Part shown: piece by piece, positions 53,218-61,138 of the stretch
Layout of the letters: the number at the start of each line of letters is the position of its first letter
Position numbering within the stretch: position 1 is the first letter of the stretch
Source of the DNA: Bacillus sp. Cs-700
GTDB taxonomy: Bacteria > Bacillota > Bacilli > Bacillales > Guptibacillaceae
NCBI RefSeq assembly: GCF_011082085.1
Contig: NZ_CP041063.1
Location: forward strand, 1,612,001 to 1,676,000
Direction of reading: 5' to 3'
DNA: 64,000 bases
The notes under the pieces: model-generated
Seen by the model: only the letters and a program-made list of their open reading frames with translations
What the model was told of the DNA's origin: nothing
Database searches by the model: none
Program-made: the position numbers and the translations under genes

Positions 53218-53259
53218 TTGAAAGTAACTAATAATGATATCCAGGAGCAACTTCCTTAA
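53218..53259 (+). CDS. Possible 13-codon leader peptide of the symporter transcript
   Basis: A TTG with AAGGGG eight bases upstream opens MKVTNNDIQEQLP and then a stop. The ribosome site is good and the frame lies in the long leader. It may be a regulatory leader peptide or the remnant of a lost gene. Confidence 0.3.
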   Translation: MKVTNNDIQEQLP

Positions 53260-53358
53260 GTTTATTGAAAGAAAAGTGAACGTTGAAGTATCTTTAGAGT
53301 CGAACAATTGACGGCAAAGCAATAATAGCCGATGGCTTATGTACGAAAACAACACATT

Positions 53359-53386
53359 AAACGTATTCCTCAATCAGAATACGTTT
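53359..53386 (+). repeat. Hairpin in the symporter leader
   Basis: AAACGTATTC (53359-53368) and GAATACGTTT (53377-53386) form a perfect ten-base stem with an eight-base loop, followed by CAAAAAGATTTT. It could be an attenuator or stabiliser. It ends 42 bases before the start codon. Confidence 0.55.
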
Positions 53387-53428
53387 CAAAAAGATTTTAA
53401 CTTAAAAATTTTCAAGAGGTGAAGGTAT

Positions 53429-55057
53429 TTGAGTGAAGGAAAAAGTAAATTATTAAAAATAGGTACATTTGTAGCAGCTATTTTAGTTATGTTTGTTTAT
53501 TTAGGAACGACCAATTCGAATGTTAACTGGGGCTCTTTTATTGCCATGTTAGTATTCTACGGAATTATCTATTATATTGGAGCGTTTATGGCAAGTGGTA
53601 AATCGGAATCTGCATCAGATATGATGGTAGCGAAACGTTCTTTACCATTGTGGATCTCAATGTTTACAATGGCTGCCACATGGGTTGGTGGCGGTTACAT
53701 ATCAGGAACCGCAGAATCAACTTATTCACTTGGACTAGTATGGGCACAGGCGCCATGGGGATATGCGCTAAGTTTAATTGTTGGTGGTATCTTCTATGCG
53801 AGAAAAATGCGTCGCTATGAATTTATGACCATGATTGATCCACTTGAACAGCGCTTCGGAAAGAAGGTTGCTGGTGTCTTGTATATTCCCGCTCTTTTAG
53901 GAGAGGTCTTCTGGAGTGGTGCAATCTTAACAGCTTTAGGAACAACTTTTGGAACAATACTAGGTTTGGATTTTCAAACGTCTATTATTCTATCAGCCAT
54001 TATTGCAGTGGCTTACACTGTCGTAGGTGGCATGTGGTCCGTTGCATTTACTGATGTCTTCCAAATGCTCGCTGTTATGATCGGACTGTTCTTAGTGCTT
54101 CCTTACGCACTATCAGAAGTAGGCGGGTTAAGTTCGGTTTGGAATCACTATCAAACCGATATGGGAAGCTATGCAAGTCTATTTCCTCCATTAGATGGAT
54201 GGAAAGATCCTGAGTGGGGCAACTATTATTGGAACTGGTGGGATTTTGCCTTACTACTCGTTTTCGGTGGAATTCCGTGGCAAGTTTATTTCCAACGTGT
54301 TCTTTCCGCAAAATCGGAAAACACGGCGATGTGGCTTTCAATTATCGCAGGATTCATCTGTATTATTGCAGCGATCCCAGCCGTTATTATTGGGGCGATC
54401 GGATTAGATACAGATTGGGCAAGTCTAGGTGTAAATGCTCCTGATAACCCATCAATGATTCTCCCTTATGTGTTGCAATATTTAACGCCAGGAGTGATTG
54501 GCGCGATTGGACTTGGCGCTCTCGCAGCTGCCGTTATGTCGTCGATGGATTCTTCTATTCTATCAGCCTCTTCTATGGCTGCCTGGAATGTGTATCGACC
54601 ATTGTTCAAGCCAAATGCATCAAGCGATCAGCTTAAGAAAATGATCAAGCGCTCGATCGTTTTGGTTGGAATTGCAGCCACGATCATTGCACTGAACGTT
54701 CAAAGCGTCTACGCATTGTGGTATCTTGCTGCCGACCTTGTCTATGTTATTCTATTTCCTCAGTTAACAACCGCTTTGTTCTTGAAAGATGCGAATAAAT
54801 ACGGTTCAATTGCAGGATTAGTCGTTTCTTTCATCCTTCGAATAGGTGGTGGAGAACCAATCATTGGACTTCCGGTTTTCCTACCTTATCCGATGATTGA
54901 AGATGGCATTGTTCTGTTCCCGTTCCGAACACTCGCAATGGTAGCAGGTTTGGTAACCATTATCGTCGTGTCTAAAGCGACCAAGAAAATGTGTCCACCA
55001 AAACCGCTATTGATGCCAGCTGAAAGAGAAAATGGTAATGAAAAGATTGCCTCGTAG
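53429..55057 (+). CDS. Sodium:solute symporter resembling the choline transporter CHT1 (SLC5A7)
   Basis: This 542-residue sodium:solute symporter (SSS) has about 13 membrane helices. Several stretches match the animal high-affinity choline transporter as I recall it: ATWVGGGYISGTAE, LVWAQAPWGYALSLI, and the region PALLGEVFWSGAILTALG. This resemblance is stronger than to the proline transporters PutP/OpuE. Downstream genes for choline oxidation and GbsR support choline as substrate. The TTG start follows AAGAGGTGAAGG. The leader is long and carries a GbsR-type motif. This would be a sodium-driven alternative to the ABC-type OpuB/OpuC choline systems of Bacillus. Confidence 0.85.
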   Translation: MSEGKSKLLKIGTFVAAILVMFVYLGTTNSNVNWGSFIAMLVFYGIIYYIGAFMASGKSESASDMMVAKRSLPLWISMFTMAATWVGGGYISGTAESTYSLGLVWAQAPWGYALSLIVGGIFYARKMRRYEFMTMIDPLEQRFGKKVAGVLYIPALLGEVFWSGAILTALGTTFGTILGLDFQTSIILSAIIAVAYTVVGGMWSVAFTDVFQMLAVMIGLFLVLPYALSEVGGLSSVWNHYQTDMGSYASLFPPLDGWKDPEWGNYYWNWWDFALLLVFGGIPWQVYFQRVLSAKSENTAMWLSIIAGFICIIAAIPAVIIGAIGLDTDWASLGVNAPDNPSMILPYVLQYLTPGVIGAIGLGALAAAVMSSMDSSILSASSMAAWNVYRPLFKPNASSDQLKKMIKRSIVLVGIAATIIALNVQSVYALWYLAADLVYVILFPQLTTALFLKDANKYGSIAGLVVSFILRIGGGEPIIGLPVFLPYPMIEDGIVLFPFRTLAMVAGLVTIIVVSKATKKMCPPKPLLMPAERENGNEKIAS

Positions 55058-55075
55058 ATAAATCTAGACGAATGA

Positions 55076-55115
55076 AAACGGCCTCCTACATCGATAGCGA
55101 TGTAGGAGGCCGTTT
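55076..55115. terminator. Rho-independent terminator after the symporter gene
   Basis: A perfect 18-bp stem (55076-55093 with 55098-55115, core GGCCTCCTACATCG) and four-base loop are followed by TGTTATTT. Confidence 0.92.
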
Positions 55116-55621
55116 GTTATTTGCTAGTATTCTTATACTATTCTAATGCACTTAGAATGGTGAATCTTAAAAGCAAGGATTTCACACCCTTTTTGATAGC
55201 CTCTTATAGTGACACGAGGCTTTTTAAATCACATTTCAAGGAAACACCCTTCTCCTATAGCTTACTCTCCCAGAATCGGCTCTTAAGCCACTTCAGTGAT
55301 TCCAGAAAATTTCTTCTCACTAAGTACTCACCTACCCTTAAGTATAGCAAGTTCAAAACTACCCTCATTGAACCCCACATCCAATTTCATCATTAAAAGA
55401 CGTACCCTGCTTCTTACTATCATTCACTAGAATAAACCATAAGGAAGAACTACATGTATGGGTTAAAGACGATTAGATAACATTCTAAGATCAATTATCT
55501 ATCATTTATAACATCAAAAAAGCATGCTTTGCCATCAGAAATTGAATGCTTCCAGTGAACTTAAAAACGTGAGCTCTATCAAAAAACAGAGTAGCCAAGG
55601 ATAGAAGTAGGAAGCAAACGC
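55116..55621. other. 500-base interval without a credible gene
   Basis: Short open frames are present but lack ribosome sites and sensible composition. A second terminator-like hairpin (AGCCTC at 55198-55203 with GAGGCT at 55216-55221, then TTTTT) lies in it. This may mark the end of a gene that has since decayed. Nothing else was recognised. Confidence 0.5.
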
Positions 55622-55626
55622 AAAAA

Positions 55627-55674
55627 GAGAAGGCGTCCTCTCAATCATACCTCACGTTGAAAGGACACCTTCTC
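55627..55674 (-). terminator. Terminator of betA
   Basis: GAGAAGGCGTCCT (55627-55639) pairs with AGGACACCTTCTC (55662-55674), one mismatch, followed on the minus strand by TTTTTG. Confidence 0.85.
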
Positions 55675-55682
55675 ATATAGCT

Positions 55683-57362
55683 TTATTTTGTTACCGTACC
55701 TGCATCTGCCGGATGAACGCCATGACGATAGAAGTCAGCATCAATTGGATCGAGTGGTTTACGACCAAGGATCAGGTCGGCTGCCTTTTCTGCTAACATC
55801 AAGACAGGTGCGTGAATATTGCCGTTCGTTACATAAGGCATAGCTGACGCATCGACTACACGTACATTATCCAGACCATGAACTTTCATCGTTTTCGGAT
55901 CAACGACTGCCATTGGATCAGAAGCCGGTCCCATTTTTGCCGTACAAGACGGGTGAAGGGCAGTTTCAGCATCGTTTCTTACCCATTCCAAAATCTCTTC
56001 GTCTGTTTGAACAGAAGGACCTGGAGAAATTTCTCCTGAGTTATAAGGTTTGATCGCTGGTTGCTTCATAATTTCACGAGAAACTCGTACGGCTTCCACC
56101 CACTCGCGTTTGTCCTGTTCAGTAGAAAGATAGTTGTAAACCATGCTTGGATGCTCTTTCGGATCTGTCGAACGGATCTTTAATGAGCCACGAGCGTCAG
56201 AGTACATTGGTCCTACGTGAACCTGGAATCCGTGAGCCGTATCCGCTTTTTGACCATCGTAACGGACGGCAACAGGAAGGAAGTGGAACATTAAGTTCGG
56301 ATATTTAACATCCTCATTGGAACGAACAAAGCCTCCACCTTCAAAATGGTTTGTCGCTGCAGGCCCCGTTCTTCCAAGCATCCACTGCAAACCAATCCAT
56401 GGCATACGAGCTTTATTCAAGTTAGGCTGTTCGGAAACAGGCTGCGGACAAGCGTGCTGGATGTAGACTTCAAGGTGATCTTGAAGGTTTTCTCCGACAC
56501 CTGGAAGGTCGACAACTGGTTTAATCCCTAGAGAGCGAAGGTGTTTTGCATCTCCTACACCTGACAGTTGAAGAAGCTGCGGCGTATTGATCGCTCCACC
56601 TGAAAGGATCACTTCACCAGCTTGAACTTGATGCATTTGCCCGTTTTGTGAATAGGTCAATCCTTTAGCGCGCGTACCATCAAAATCGATACTAGCAACG
56701 AAAGCACGTGTCTTTACCGTTAAGTTCTCGCGTTTCATAGCTGGGTGTAAATAAGCACGAGAGGCAGACAAACGCTGTCCTTTGTACACATGCTTATCAA
56801 ACGGTCCAAATCCTTCCTGACGGAAACCGTTCACATCAGGAGTTCGTGAATAACCAGCCTCTACACCAGCATTAAAGAAAGCCTGGAATAAAGGATTTTT
56901 CGCTGGTCCACGCTCCAATTTGATCGGACCATCGTGACCGCGAAGATCATCATCTGGTGATCCTAAAGCATTTTCCAGACGTTTGAAGTACGGAAGACAG
57001 TGTGCGAAGTTCCACGTTTCCATCCCTTCATCTGCTCCCCAGCGTTCGTAGTCCAACGGATTTCCTCGTTGATAAATCATACCGTTAATTGAACTTGATC
57101 CGCCGAGTAGCTTTCCTCGTGCATGCTTAATACGACGCCCATTCATGTGTGGCTCAGGGTCAGATTCATATTTCCAATCGTAAAGGCTCTTTCCTGCTGG
57201 AAACGGCAAAGCAGCCGGCATTTGAATTAAGAGATCCCAAGAATAATCTTTTCGGCCTGCTTCTAATACTAAGACACTTTTTGTGCCATCTGCGCTTAGA
57301 CGGTCGCCGAGTACAGAACCTGCACTACCGCCGCCAACTATGACAATATCGTACTTTTCCAT
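55683..57362 (-). CDS. betA: Choline dehydrogenase, GMC flavoprotein
   Basis: Oxidises choline to betaine aldehyde (and often on to betaine) using FAD. The 559 residues show the N-terminal FAD motif [18 protein letters not shown] signature 1 ([20 protein letters not shown]), GMC signature 2 ([15 protein letters not shown]) and the active-site His in [13 protein letters not shown]. subtilis uses the unrelated iron alcohol dehydrogenase GbsB for this step, so the pairing of a BetA-type enzyme with GbsA and GbsR is a mixed pathway. AAGGAGG precedes the ATG. It lies 170 bases after gbsA on the same strand with hairpins between. Confidence 0.92.
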   Translation of the reverse strand: MEKYDIVIVGGGSAGSVLGDRLSADGTKSVLVLEAGRKDYSWDLLIQMPAALPFPAGKSLYDWKYESDPEPHMNGRRIKHARGKLLGGSSSINGMIYQRGNPLDYERWGADEGMETWNFAHCLPYFKRLENALGSPDDDLRGHDGPIKLERGPAKNPLFQAFFNAGVEAGYSRTPDVNGFRQEGFGPFDKHVYKGQRLSASRAYLHPAMKRENLTVKTRAFVASIDFDGTRAKGLTYSQNGQMHQVQAGEVILSGGAINTPQLLQLSGVGDAKHLRSLGIKPVVDLPGVGENLQDHLEVYIQHACPQPVSEQPNLNKARMPWIGLQWMLGRTGPAATNHFEGGGFVRSNEDVKYPNLMFHFLPVAVRYDGQKADTAHGFQVHVGPMYSDARGSLKIRSTDPKEHPSMVYNYLSTEQDKREWVEAVRVSREIMKQPAIKPYNSGEISPGPSVQTDEEILEWVRNDAETALHPSCTAKMGPASDPMAVVDPKTMKVHGLDNVRVVDASAMPYVTNGNIHAPVLMLAEKAADLILGRKPLDPIDADFYRHGVHPADAGTVTK

Positions 57363-57386
57363 ATTGTTGTATTCCTCCTTGAAGTT

Positions 57387-57419
57387 AAAAAAGGGAACTT
57401 ACCTGTAGGTCTCATCCCT
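57387..57419 (-). terminator. Hairpin with U-run between gbsA and betA
   Basis: On the minus strand AGGGA/TCCCT and an inner ACCT/AGGT stem are followed by TTTTT, just before the betA ribosome site. A further six-base hairpin (GGGAGA/TCTCCC, 57478-57495) lies nearer gbsA. The element may lower betA expression relative to gbsA. Confidence 0.6.
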
Positions 57420-57532
57420 CTCTTTTTTCTAATAGATCGTTTTTCTTCCTATATATAGCTCGAGTTTGAGCTCTTAAGGGAGAAGTATATCTCCCATTAT
57501 TGTGATTCAGTAAGTAGTGATGAACGATTCCA

Positions 57533-59020
57533 TTAGAACCAATTAATCGGTTCAGGTTTAAGGTTTTGGAAGATATGCTTCGTTTCGGTATACTCTTCTA
57601 AACCTGCTTTACCAAGCTCACGGCCGATACCAGACTGCTTAAATCCACCCCATGGTGCATGCGGGAAATAAAGATTGAAATCATTGATCCAGACCGTACC
57701 CATGCGCATTTTTGCGGCACAGCGTTCTGCCTTTGCAATATCTTTTGTCCATACGCCGCCTGCGAGTCCGTAAATGGAGTCATTTGCAAGCTTGATCGCT
57801 TCTTCTTCAGCCTGGAATTTCTCAACTGTGATAATCGGACCGAAAGCTTCATCTTGAACAATGCTCATATCGGTTGTGCAGTCTGTGAAAATCGTTGGCA
57901 AGTAGAAGAACCCTTGCTGTAGTTCTGGATCTTCTGGGCGTTTCCCACCAACAGCTACAGTCGCGCCTTCCTGAACCCCTGCTTCAACATACTTTTCTAC
58001 TTTCGCAAGATGCTCAGCAGAAATCAGTGGACCCATTTGAGTCTCTTCATCAAATCCGCTTCCAAGTTTGAATTTCTTCACGCGCTCGACAAGCGCCTCA
58101 ACGAATTTATCGTGAATGCTTTCTTCAACAATAAGTCTTGTCCCAGCGGAGCAAATTTGTCCTGCGTGGAAAAACACTCCATTTAGCGCTTGATCAACTG
58201 CGATATCAAAATCAGCATCAGCAAAAATCACGTTCGGGTTTTTACCACCAAGCTCTAGCGCAAGATTCTTCACATTCACACTTGCCGCTTGCATAATTTT
58301 CTTTCCAGTCGCAATACCGCCTGTGAAGGAAATAAGATCAACATCCGTGTTATTTGATAGCTCTGCGCCAACTGTGTCTCCCGCACCGAGAACGAGGTTA
58401 GCTACGCCAGCAGGTACTCCCGCCTCTTCCATTAATTCAAATACTTTGATATGAGTAAGTGGCGTAATTTCACTTGGCTTAATAATCAACGTATTTCCTG
58501 TCGCAAGTGCTGGAGCCAGTTTCCAAGATGCTTGAAGTAAAGGATAGTTCCAAGGGGTAATTTGACCACATACACCGACTGGTTCATGTACAACTTTACT
58601 AATTGAATTTGCTACCGGAGCATCGATTAGCTCTCCACCATCTTTATCTGCTAGTTCTGCAAAGTAACGGAACACGCCAGCGATATCGTCCATGTCTCCA
58701 CGGCTTTCTTCTACTGTTTTACCAGTATCCAACGATTCAAGATGAGCAAGTTCTTCTTTATCTCGTTCAATTAATTCAGCAATCTTCCTTACGATTACTC
58801 CTCGCTCAGTTGCAGGCGTAAACGCCCACTCACCGTGATCAAATGCTTCTCTTGCAGCCGCAATCGCTGCTTTCGCATCTGATTCGTCACCCTCTGGGAC
58901 AGTTGCAATGATTTCCTGGTTATATGGGTTAATAATCGTACGCATACGTCCCGAGTTTGCGCCAACCCATTTACCGTTAATGTATTGTTGTAGTTTAAGA
59001 TCCAAATTGATCAACTCCAA
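57533..59020 (-). CDS. gbsA: Betaine aldehyde dehydrogenase
   Basis: Oxidises betaine aldehyde to glycine betaine with NAD(P). The 495-residue aldehyde dehydrogenase is very close to B. subtilis GbsA over its whole length (GVCGQITPWNYPLLQASWK; LELGGKNPNVIF with the general-base Glu; nucleophile Cys290 in HAGQICSAGTR; C-terminus PINWF). Start choice is unsure: TTG at 59020, or TTG at 59005, which has GGAG nine bases upstream. It is divergent from gbsR as in B. subtilis. Its promoter has a motif copy just downstream, in keeping with choline-relieved repression by GbsR. Confidence 0.95.
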   Translation of the reverse strand: MELINLDLKLQQYINGKWVGANSGRMRTIINPYNQEIIATVPEGDESDAKAAIAAAREAFDHGEWAFTPATERGVIVRKIAELIERDKEELAHLESLDTGKTVEESRGDMDDIAGVFRYFAELADKDGGELIDAPVANSISKVVHEPVGVCGQITPWNYPLLQASWKLAPALATGNTLIIKPSEITPLTHIKVFELMEEAGVPAGVANLVLGAGDTVGAELSNNTDVDLISFTGGIATGKKIMQAASVNVKNLALELGGKNPNVIFADADFDIAVDQALNGVFFHAGQICSAGTRLIVEESIHDKFVEALVERVKKFKLGSGFDEETQMGPLISAEHLAKVEKYVEAGVQEGATVAVGGKRPEDPELQQGFFYLPTIFTDCTTDMSIVQDEAFGPIITVEKFQAEEEAIKLANDSIYGLAGGVWTKDIAKAERCAAKMRMGTVWINDFNLYFPHAPWGGFKQSGIGRELGKAGLEEYTETKHIFQNLKPEPINWF

Positions 59021-59041
59021 TGCCGGATTGAATTAAGTTTA

Positions 59042-59058
59042 TTAAGAATTTATTTAAC
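59042..59058 (-). promoter_or_regulatory. Candidate GbsR operator at gbsA
   Basis: TTAAGAATTTATTTAAC (written on the plus strand) lies between the predicted -10 element and the gbsA start. A TTAACGTTAA palindrome at 59063-59072 overlaps the -10. Confidence 0.65.
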
Positions 59059-59065
59059 ACATTTA

Positions 59066-59094
59066 ACGTTAACACGTCCTTTTCAGACTGTCAA
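59066..59094 (-). promoter_or_regulatory. Candidate gbsA promoter
   Basis: On the minus strand TTGACA (59094-59089), 17 bases, TAACGT (59071-59066). The -35 is perfect and the -10 weak. The rest of the 271-base gap up to gbsR is AT-rich; no clear gbsR promoter was found. Confidence 0.5.
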
Positions 59095-59291
59095 AACAAT
59101 TTCACGCGCAAATTTTAGAAAGGGTTAAGATCTATTAAAATGGTTATACCTATTAATGTAGTACTGATTTAGTGGAGATAATTAAAAAATCTTATATTTG
59201 ACATTTCACCTGAACAAGTTAACATTAAGTTCGTAAAGAAAATTTGATAATTACTTAACACGATTTACTTTTCTATCGAAGGAGCGACCTA

Positions 59292-59843
59292 ATGAGTGAA
59301 TCTAATGAAAGACCTAGAATGAAGATTGAAGAAGCTAAAGATAAAGTGATTGGCGCCATTGCGGAGACGATGGATTTATATGGTGTCACGCCTGCTGCCG
59401 CTAATTTATACGCGACGATGTACTTTAAAGACCAAATGACTCTTGATGAAATGCGCACGGAACTCGGAATGAGTAAACCAAGCATGAGTACGAGCGTCCG
59501 CAAGCTTCAAGAAATCGAGATGGTGAAAAAAACGTTTACACGCGGCTCAAGAAAACATACTTACGTAGCTGAGAAAAATTTCTTCCGTTCCTTTATGGCG
59601 TTTTACTGCCAAATGTGGGAGCGCGAAGTGAAAATGAATTTGGAAGCCATTGAGGAAGCACAAGAAGATTTCATAGACGTGATTAAAGATTCCACCAGCA
59701 CTCCAGAGATCGTAGCAACCGCAAAGAAACACTATGATCAATTAGAGGAATCGAAAAAATACTATCACTGGTTGGATGATTTAGTTGAAAGTATCAGAAG
59801 CGGTAAGATTTTTGAGTTTCTACCAAAAGATCAAGAGGATTAA
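59292..59843 (+). CDS. gbsR: GbsR, choline-responsive MarR-type repressor
   Basis: This 183-residue winged-helix regulator is closely similar to B. subtilis GbsR (DLYGVTPAAANLYATMYF; MTLDEMRTELGMSKPSMSTSVRKLQ as recognition region; C-terminal KYYHWLDDLVESIRSGKIF). In B. subtilis GbsR represses gbsAB and the choline importer opuB and is inactivated by choline. AAGGAGCG precedes the ATG. It is divergent from gbsA. Here the regulon probably covers gbsA-betA, the symporter and perhaps the binding lipoprotein. Confidence 0.94.
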   Translation: MSESNERPRMKIEEAKDKVIGAIAETMDLYGVTPAAANLYATMYFKDQMTLDEMRTELGMSKPSMSTSVRKLQEIEMVKKTFTRGSRKHTYVAEKNFFRSFMAFYCQMWEREVKMNLEAIEEAQEDFIDVIKDSTSTPEIVATAKKHYDQLEESKKYYHWLDDLVESIRSGKIFEFLPKDQED

Positions 59844-59848
59844 ACGTG

Positions 59849-59893
59849 ACCAGGTAGTTGATCGCTAAGCTACGATTAACTACCTGGTATTAT
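59849..59893 (+). terminator. Terminator after gbsR
   Basis: ACCAGGTAGTT (59849-59859) pairs perfectly with AACTACCTGGT (59878-59888), with an inner ATCG/CGAT stem, followed by ATTATTTT. Confidence 0.85.
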
Positions 59894-59940
59894 TTTGGAG
59901 ACACACTTACATAAAAACGTAGGCTTAGTGTTGCGCTAAC

Positions 59941-59957
59941 GTTAAAATAATTCTTAA
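59941..59957 (-). promoter_or_regulatory. Candidate GbsR operator before the betaine-binding lipoprotein gene
   Basis: On the minus strand TTAAGAATTATTTTAAC, differing at two positions from the gbsA copy. It lies 58 bases before the start codon. No clear promoter was found for this gene. Confidence 0.55.
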
Positions 59958-60015
59958 TATATTAAACTTTAAGTTATGAAAATGAATCATTTACATACAG
60001 GGGGAATACAACGAG

Positions 60016-60897
60016 ATGATACAGAGAAAAAAAGGACTTAGCGTGATGATCGCGATCTTAATGGTGGCTGTACTAACCGCTTGCGGAAATAGCGGCGAAT
60101 CGGGTGCAGAATCAGATGGAATAGATAAAACGATAGCCATTGGTCAAATTAATTGGGCCGAAAATATTGCTGTCACAAATATGTGGAAAGTGATTTTAGA
60201 AGATAAGGGATATGACGTAGAATTTAACTATTTGAACATGGGTTCTACCATGACGGCGTTAGATAGTGGGGATCTTGATGCTAGTTTAGAAGTATGGCTA
60301 CCCGTTCAGGATGCGAATTACTTAGAAAAATATCGGGATACGGTGAACTTCTCAGAAGAAACGTGGTATGACGATGCAAAAGTAGGACTTGTTGTTCCAA
60401 CTTATTTGGAAGACATTAATAGCGTAAAAGATTTAAATGAACATAAAGAACTGTTCAATAGCGAAATTGTTGGCTTTGATCCTGGCGCCGGTACGATGGA
60501 GGTGACCGAACAACTAATCAAAGACTATGATCTCGATTTTGAACTAGTCCCAAGCTCTGAATCTGCCATGTTAGCAGAGATTAAAAAAGCAGTAAAAGAT
60601 GAAGAACCAATCGTAGCTCCACTTTGGAGTCCACACTGGGTATTCTCCAAATACGACTTAAAATTCCTAGAAGACCCGAAGAATACATTCGGGGGTGTTG
60701 AGAAAATCCACCATGCGACTAGGCAAGGATTTGACGAAGATTATCCCGAAGTAAGCAAATGGTTTAAAAACTGGAAGATGAATGATCAACAAATCGGTGA
60801 GCTGATTGACGATGTGGAAAGTAGCGAAGAGCCTGTTGATGGAGCTAAGAAATGGGTTGAGGAAAACCAAGATTTAATTGATGAATGGGTGAAATAA
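60016..60897 (+). CDS. opuAC: Glycine betaine/choline-type ABC binding lipoprotein (OpuAC/ProX-like)
   Basis: This 293-residue lipoprotein has signal peptide and lipobox LTAC|GNS and an OpuAC domain. Its aromatic residues lie in GQINWAENIAVTNMW, SLEVWLPVQD and PLWSPHWVF, matching quaternary-ammonium binding cages. GGGGG precedes the ATG. No permease or ATPase gene adjoins it and terminators lie on both sides, so it must serve an importer encoded elsewhere. Its place after gbsR and the upstream motif suggest it belongs to the choline/betaine response. The choice between betaine and choline cannot be made by eye. Confidence 0.88.
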   Translation: MIQRKKGLSVMIAILMVAVLTACGNSGESGAESDGIDKTIAIGQINWAENIAVTNMWKVILEDKGYDVEFNYLNMGSTMTALDSGDLDASLEVWLPVQDANYLEKYRDTVNFSEETWYDDAKVGLVVPTYLEDINSVKDLNEHKELFNSEIVGFDPGAGTMEVTEQLIKDYDLDFELVPSSESAMLAEIKKAVKDEEPIVAPLWSPHWVFSKYDLKFLEDPKNTFGGVEKIHHATRQGFDEDYPEVSKWFKNWKMNDQQIGELIDDVESSEEPVDGAKKWVEENQDLIDEWVK

Positions 60898-60910
60898 AGA
60901 CTTAGATCGA

Positions 60911-60950
60911 AGAAGCTGGTATCTCATTTAATGGGGGCCAGCTTCTTTTG
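60911..60950 (+). terminator. Terminator after the betaine-binding lipoprotein gene
   Basis: AGAAGCTGG (60911-60919) pairs with CCAGCTTCT (60938-60946), followed by TTTGTTTTC. Confidence 0.88.
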
Positions 60951-61074
60951 TTTTCTGAGATGTCGTCTCAGGAGATTGAGTGAGAATCATGGATTCGCTT
61001 ATCGCCATTCCTCTCTATTCTTTTTTTTATTTACTCAAGCTCTTTATAGATTGGAAGATCTTACAAAGATAAAA

Positions 61075-61100
61075 GATTACTTAACTAATACTTCGGGTAG
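61075..61100 (+). promoter_or_regulatory. Candidate SigB promoter of the stress protein gene
   Basis: GATTAC (61075-61080), 14 bases, GGGTAG (61095-61100) resembles the general-stress sigma factor consensus (GTTTAA-N14-GGGTAT) at four and five of six positions. It lies 38 bases before the start codon. Confidence 0.4.
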
Positions 61101-61138
61101 TGAGTACTATTGAAAGACAATCAAAGGAGGCTGAAGGT

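Larger units (their letters stand above)
52751..53428. other. 678-base control region between the tetR-type and choline symporter genes
   Basis: No large gene is present. It holds the tetR-type promoter, operator palindrome and a motif copy (52891-52954), the symporter promoter and motif (53127-53186), and a 240-base leader with a 13-codon frame and a hairpin. The stretch 52955-53126 is AT-rich without a recognisable element. Confidence 0.7.

Noticed and set aside
53191-53373. 60-codon minus-strand frame in the symporter leader
   Set aside because: No ribosome site or plausible product; it overlaps the predicted leader elements.
55121-55396. 91-codon frame after the symporter terminator
   Set aside because: No ribosome site, Ser/Phe/Leu-rich random-looking sequence and no family resemblance.
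60016-60897. Complete OpuA or OpuC importer operon
   Set aside because: Only the binding lipoprotein is present; terminators on both sides exclude adjacent permease or ATPase genes.
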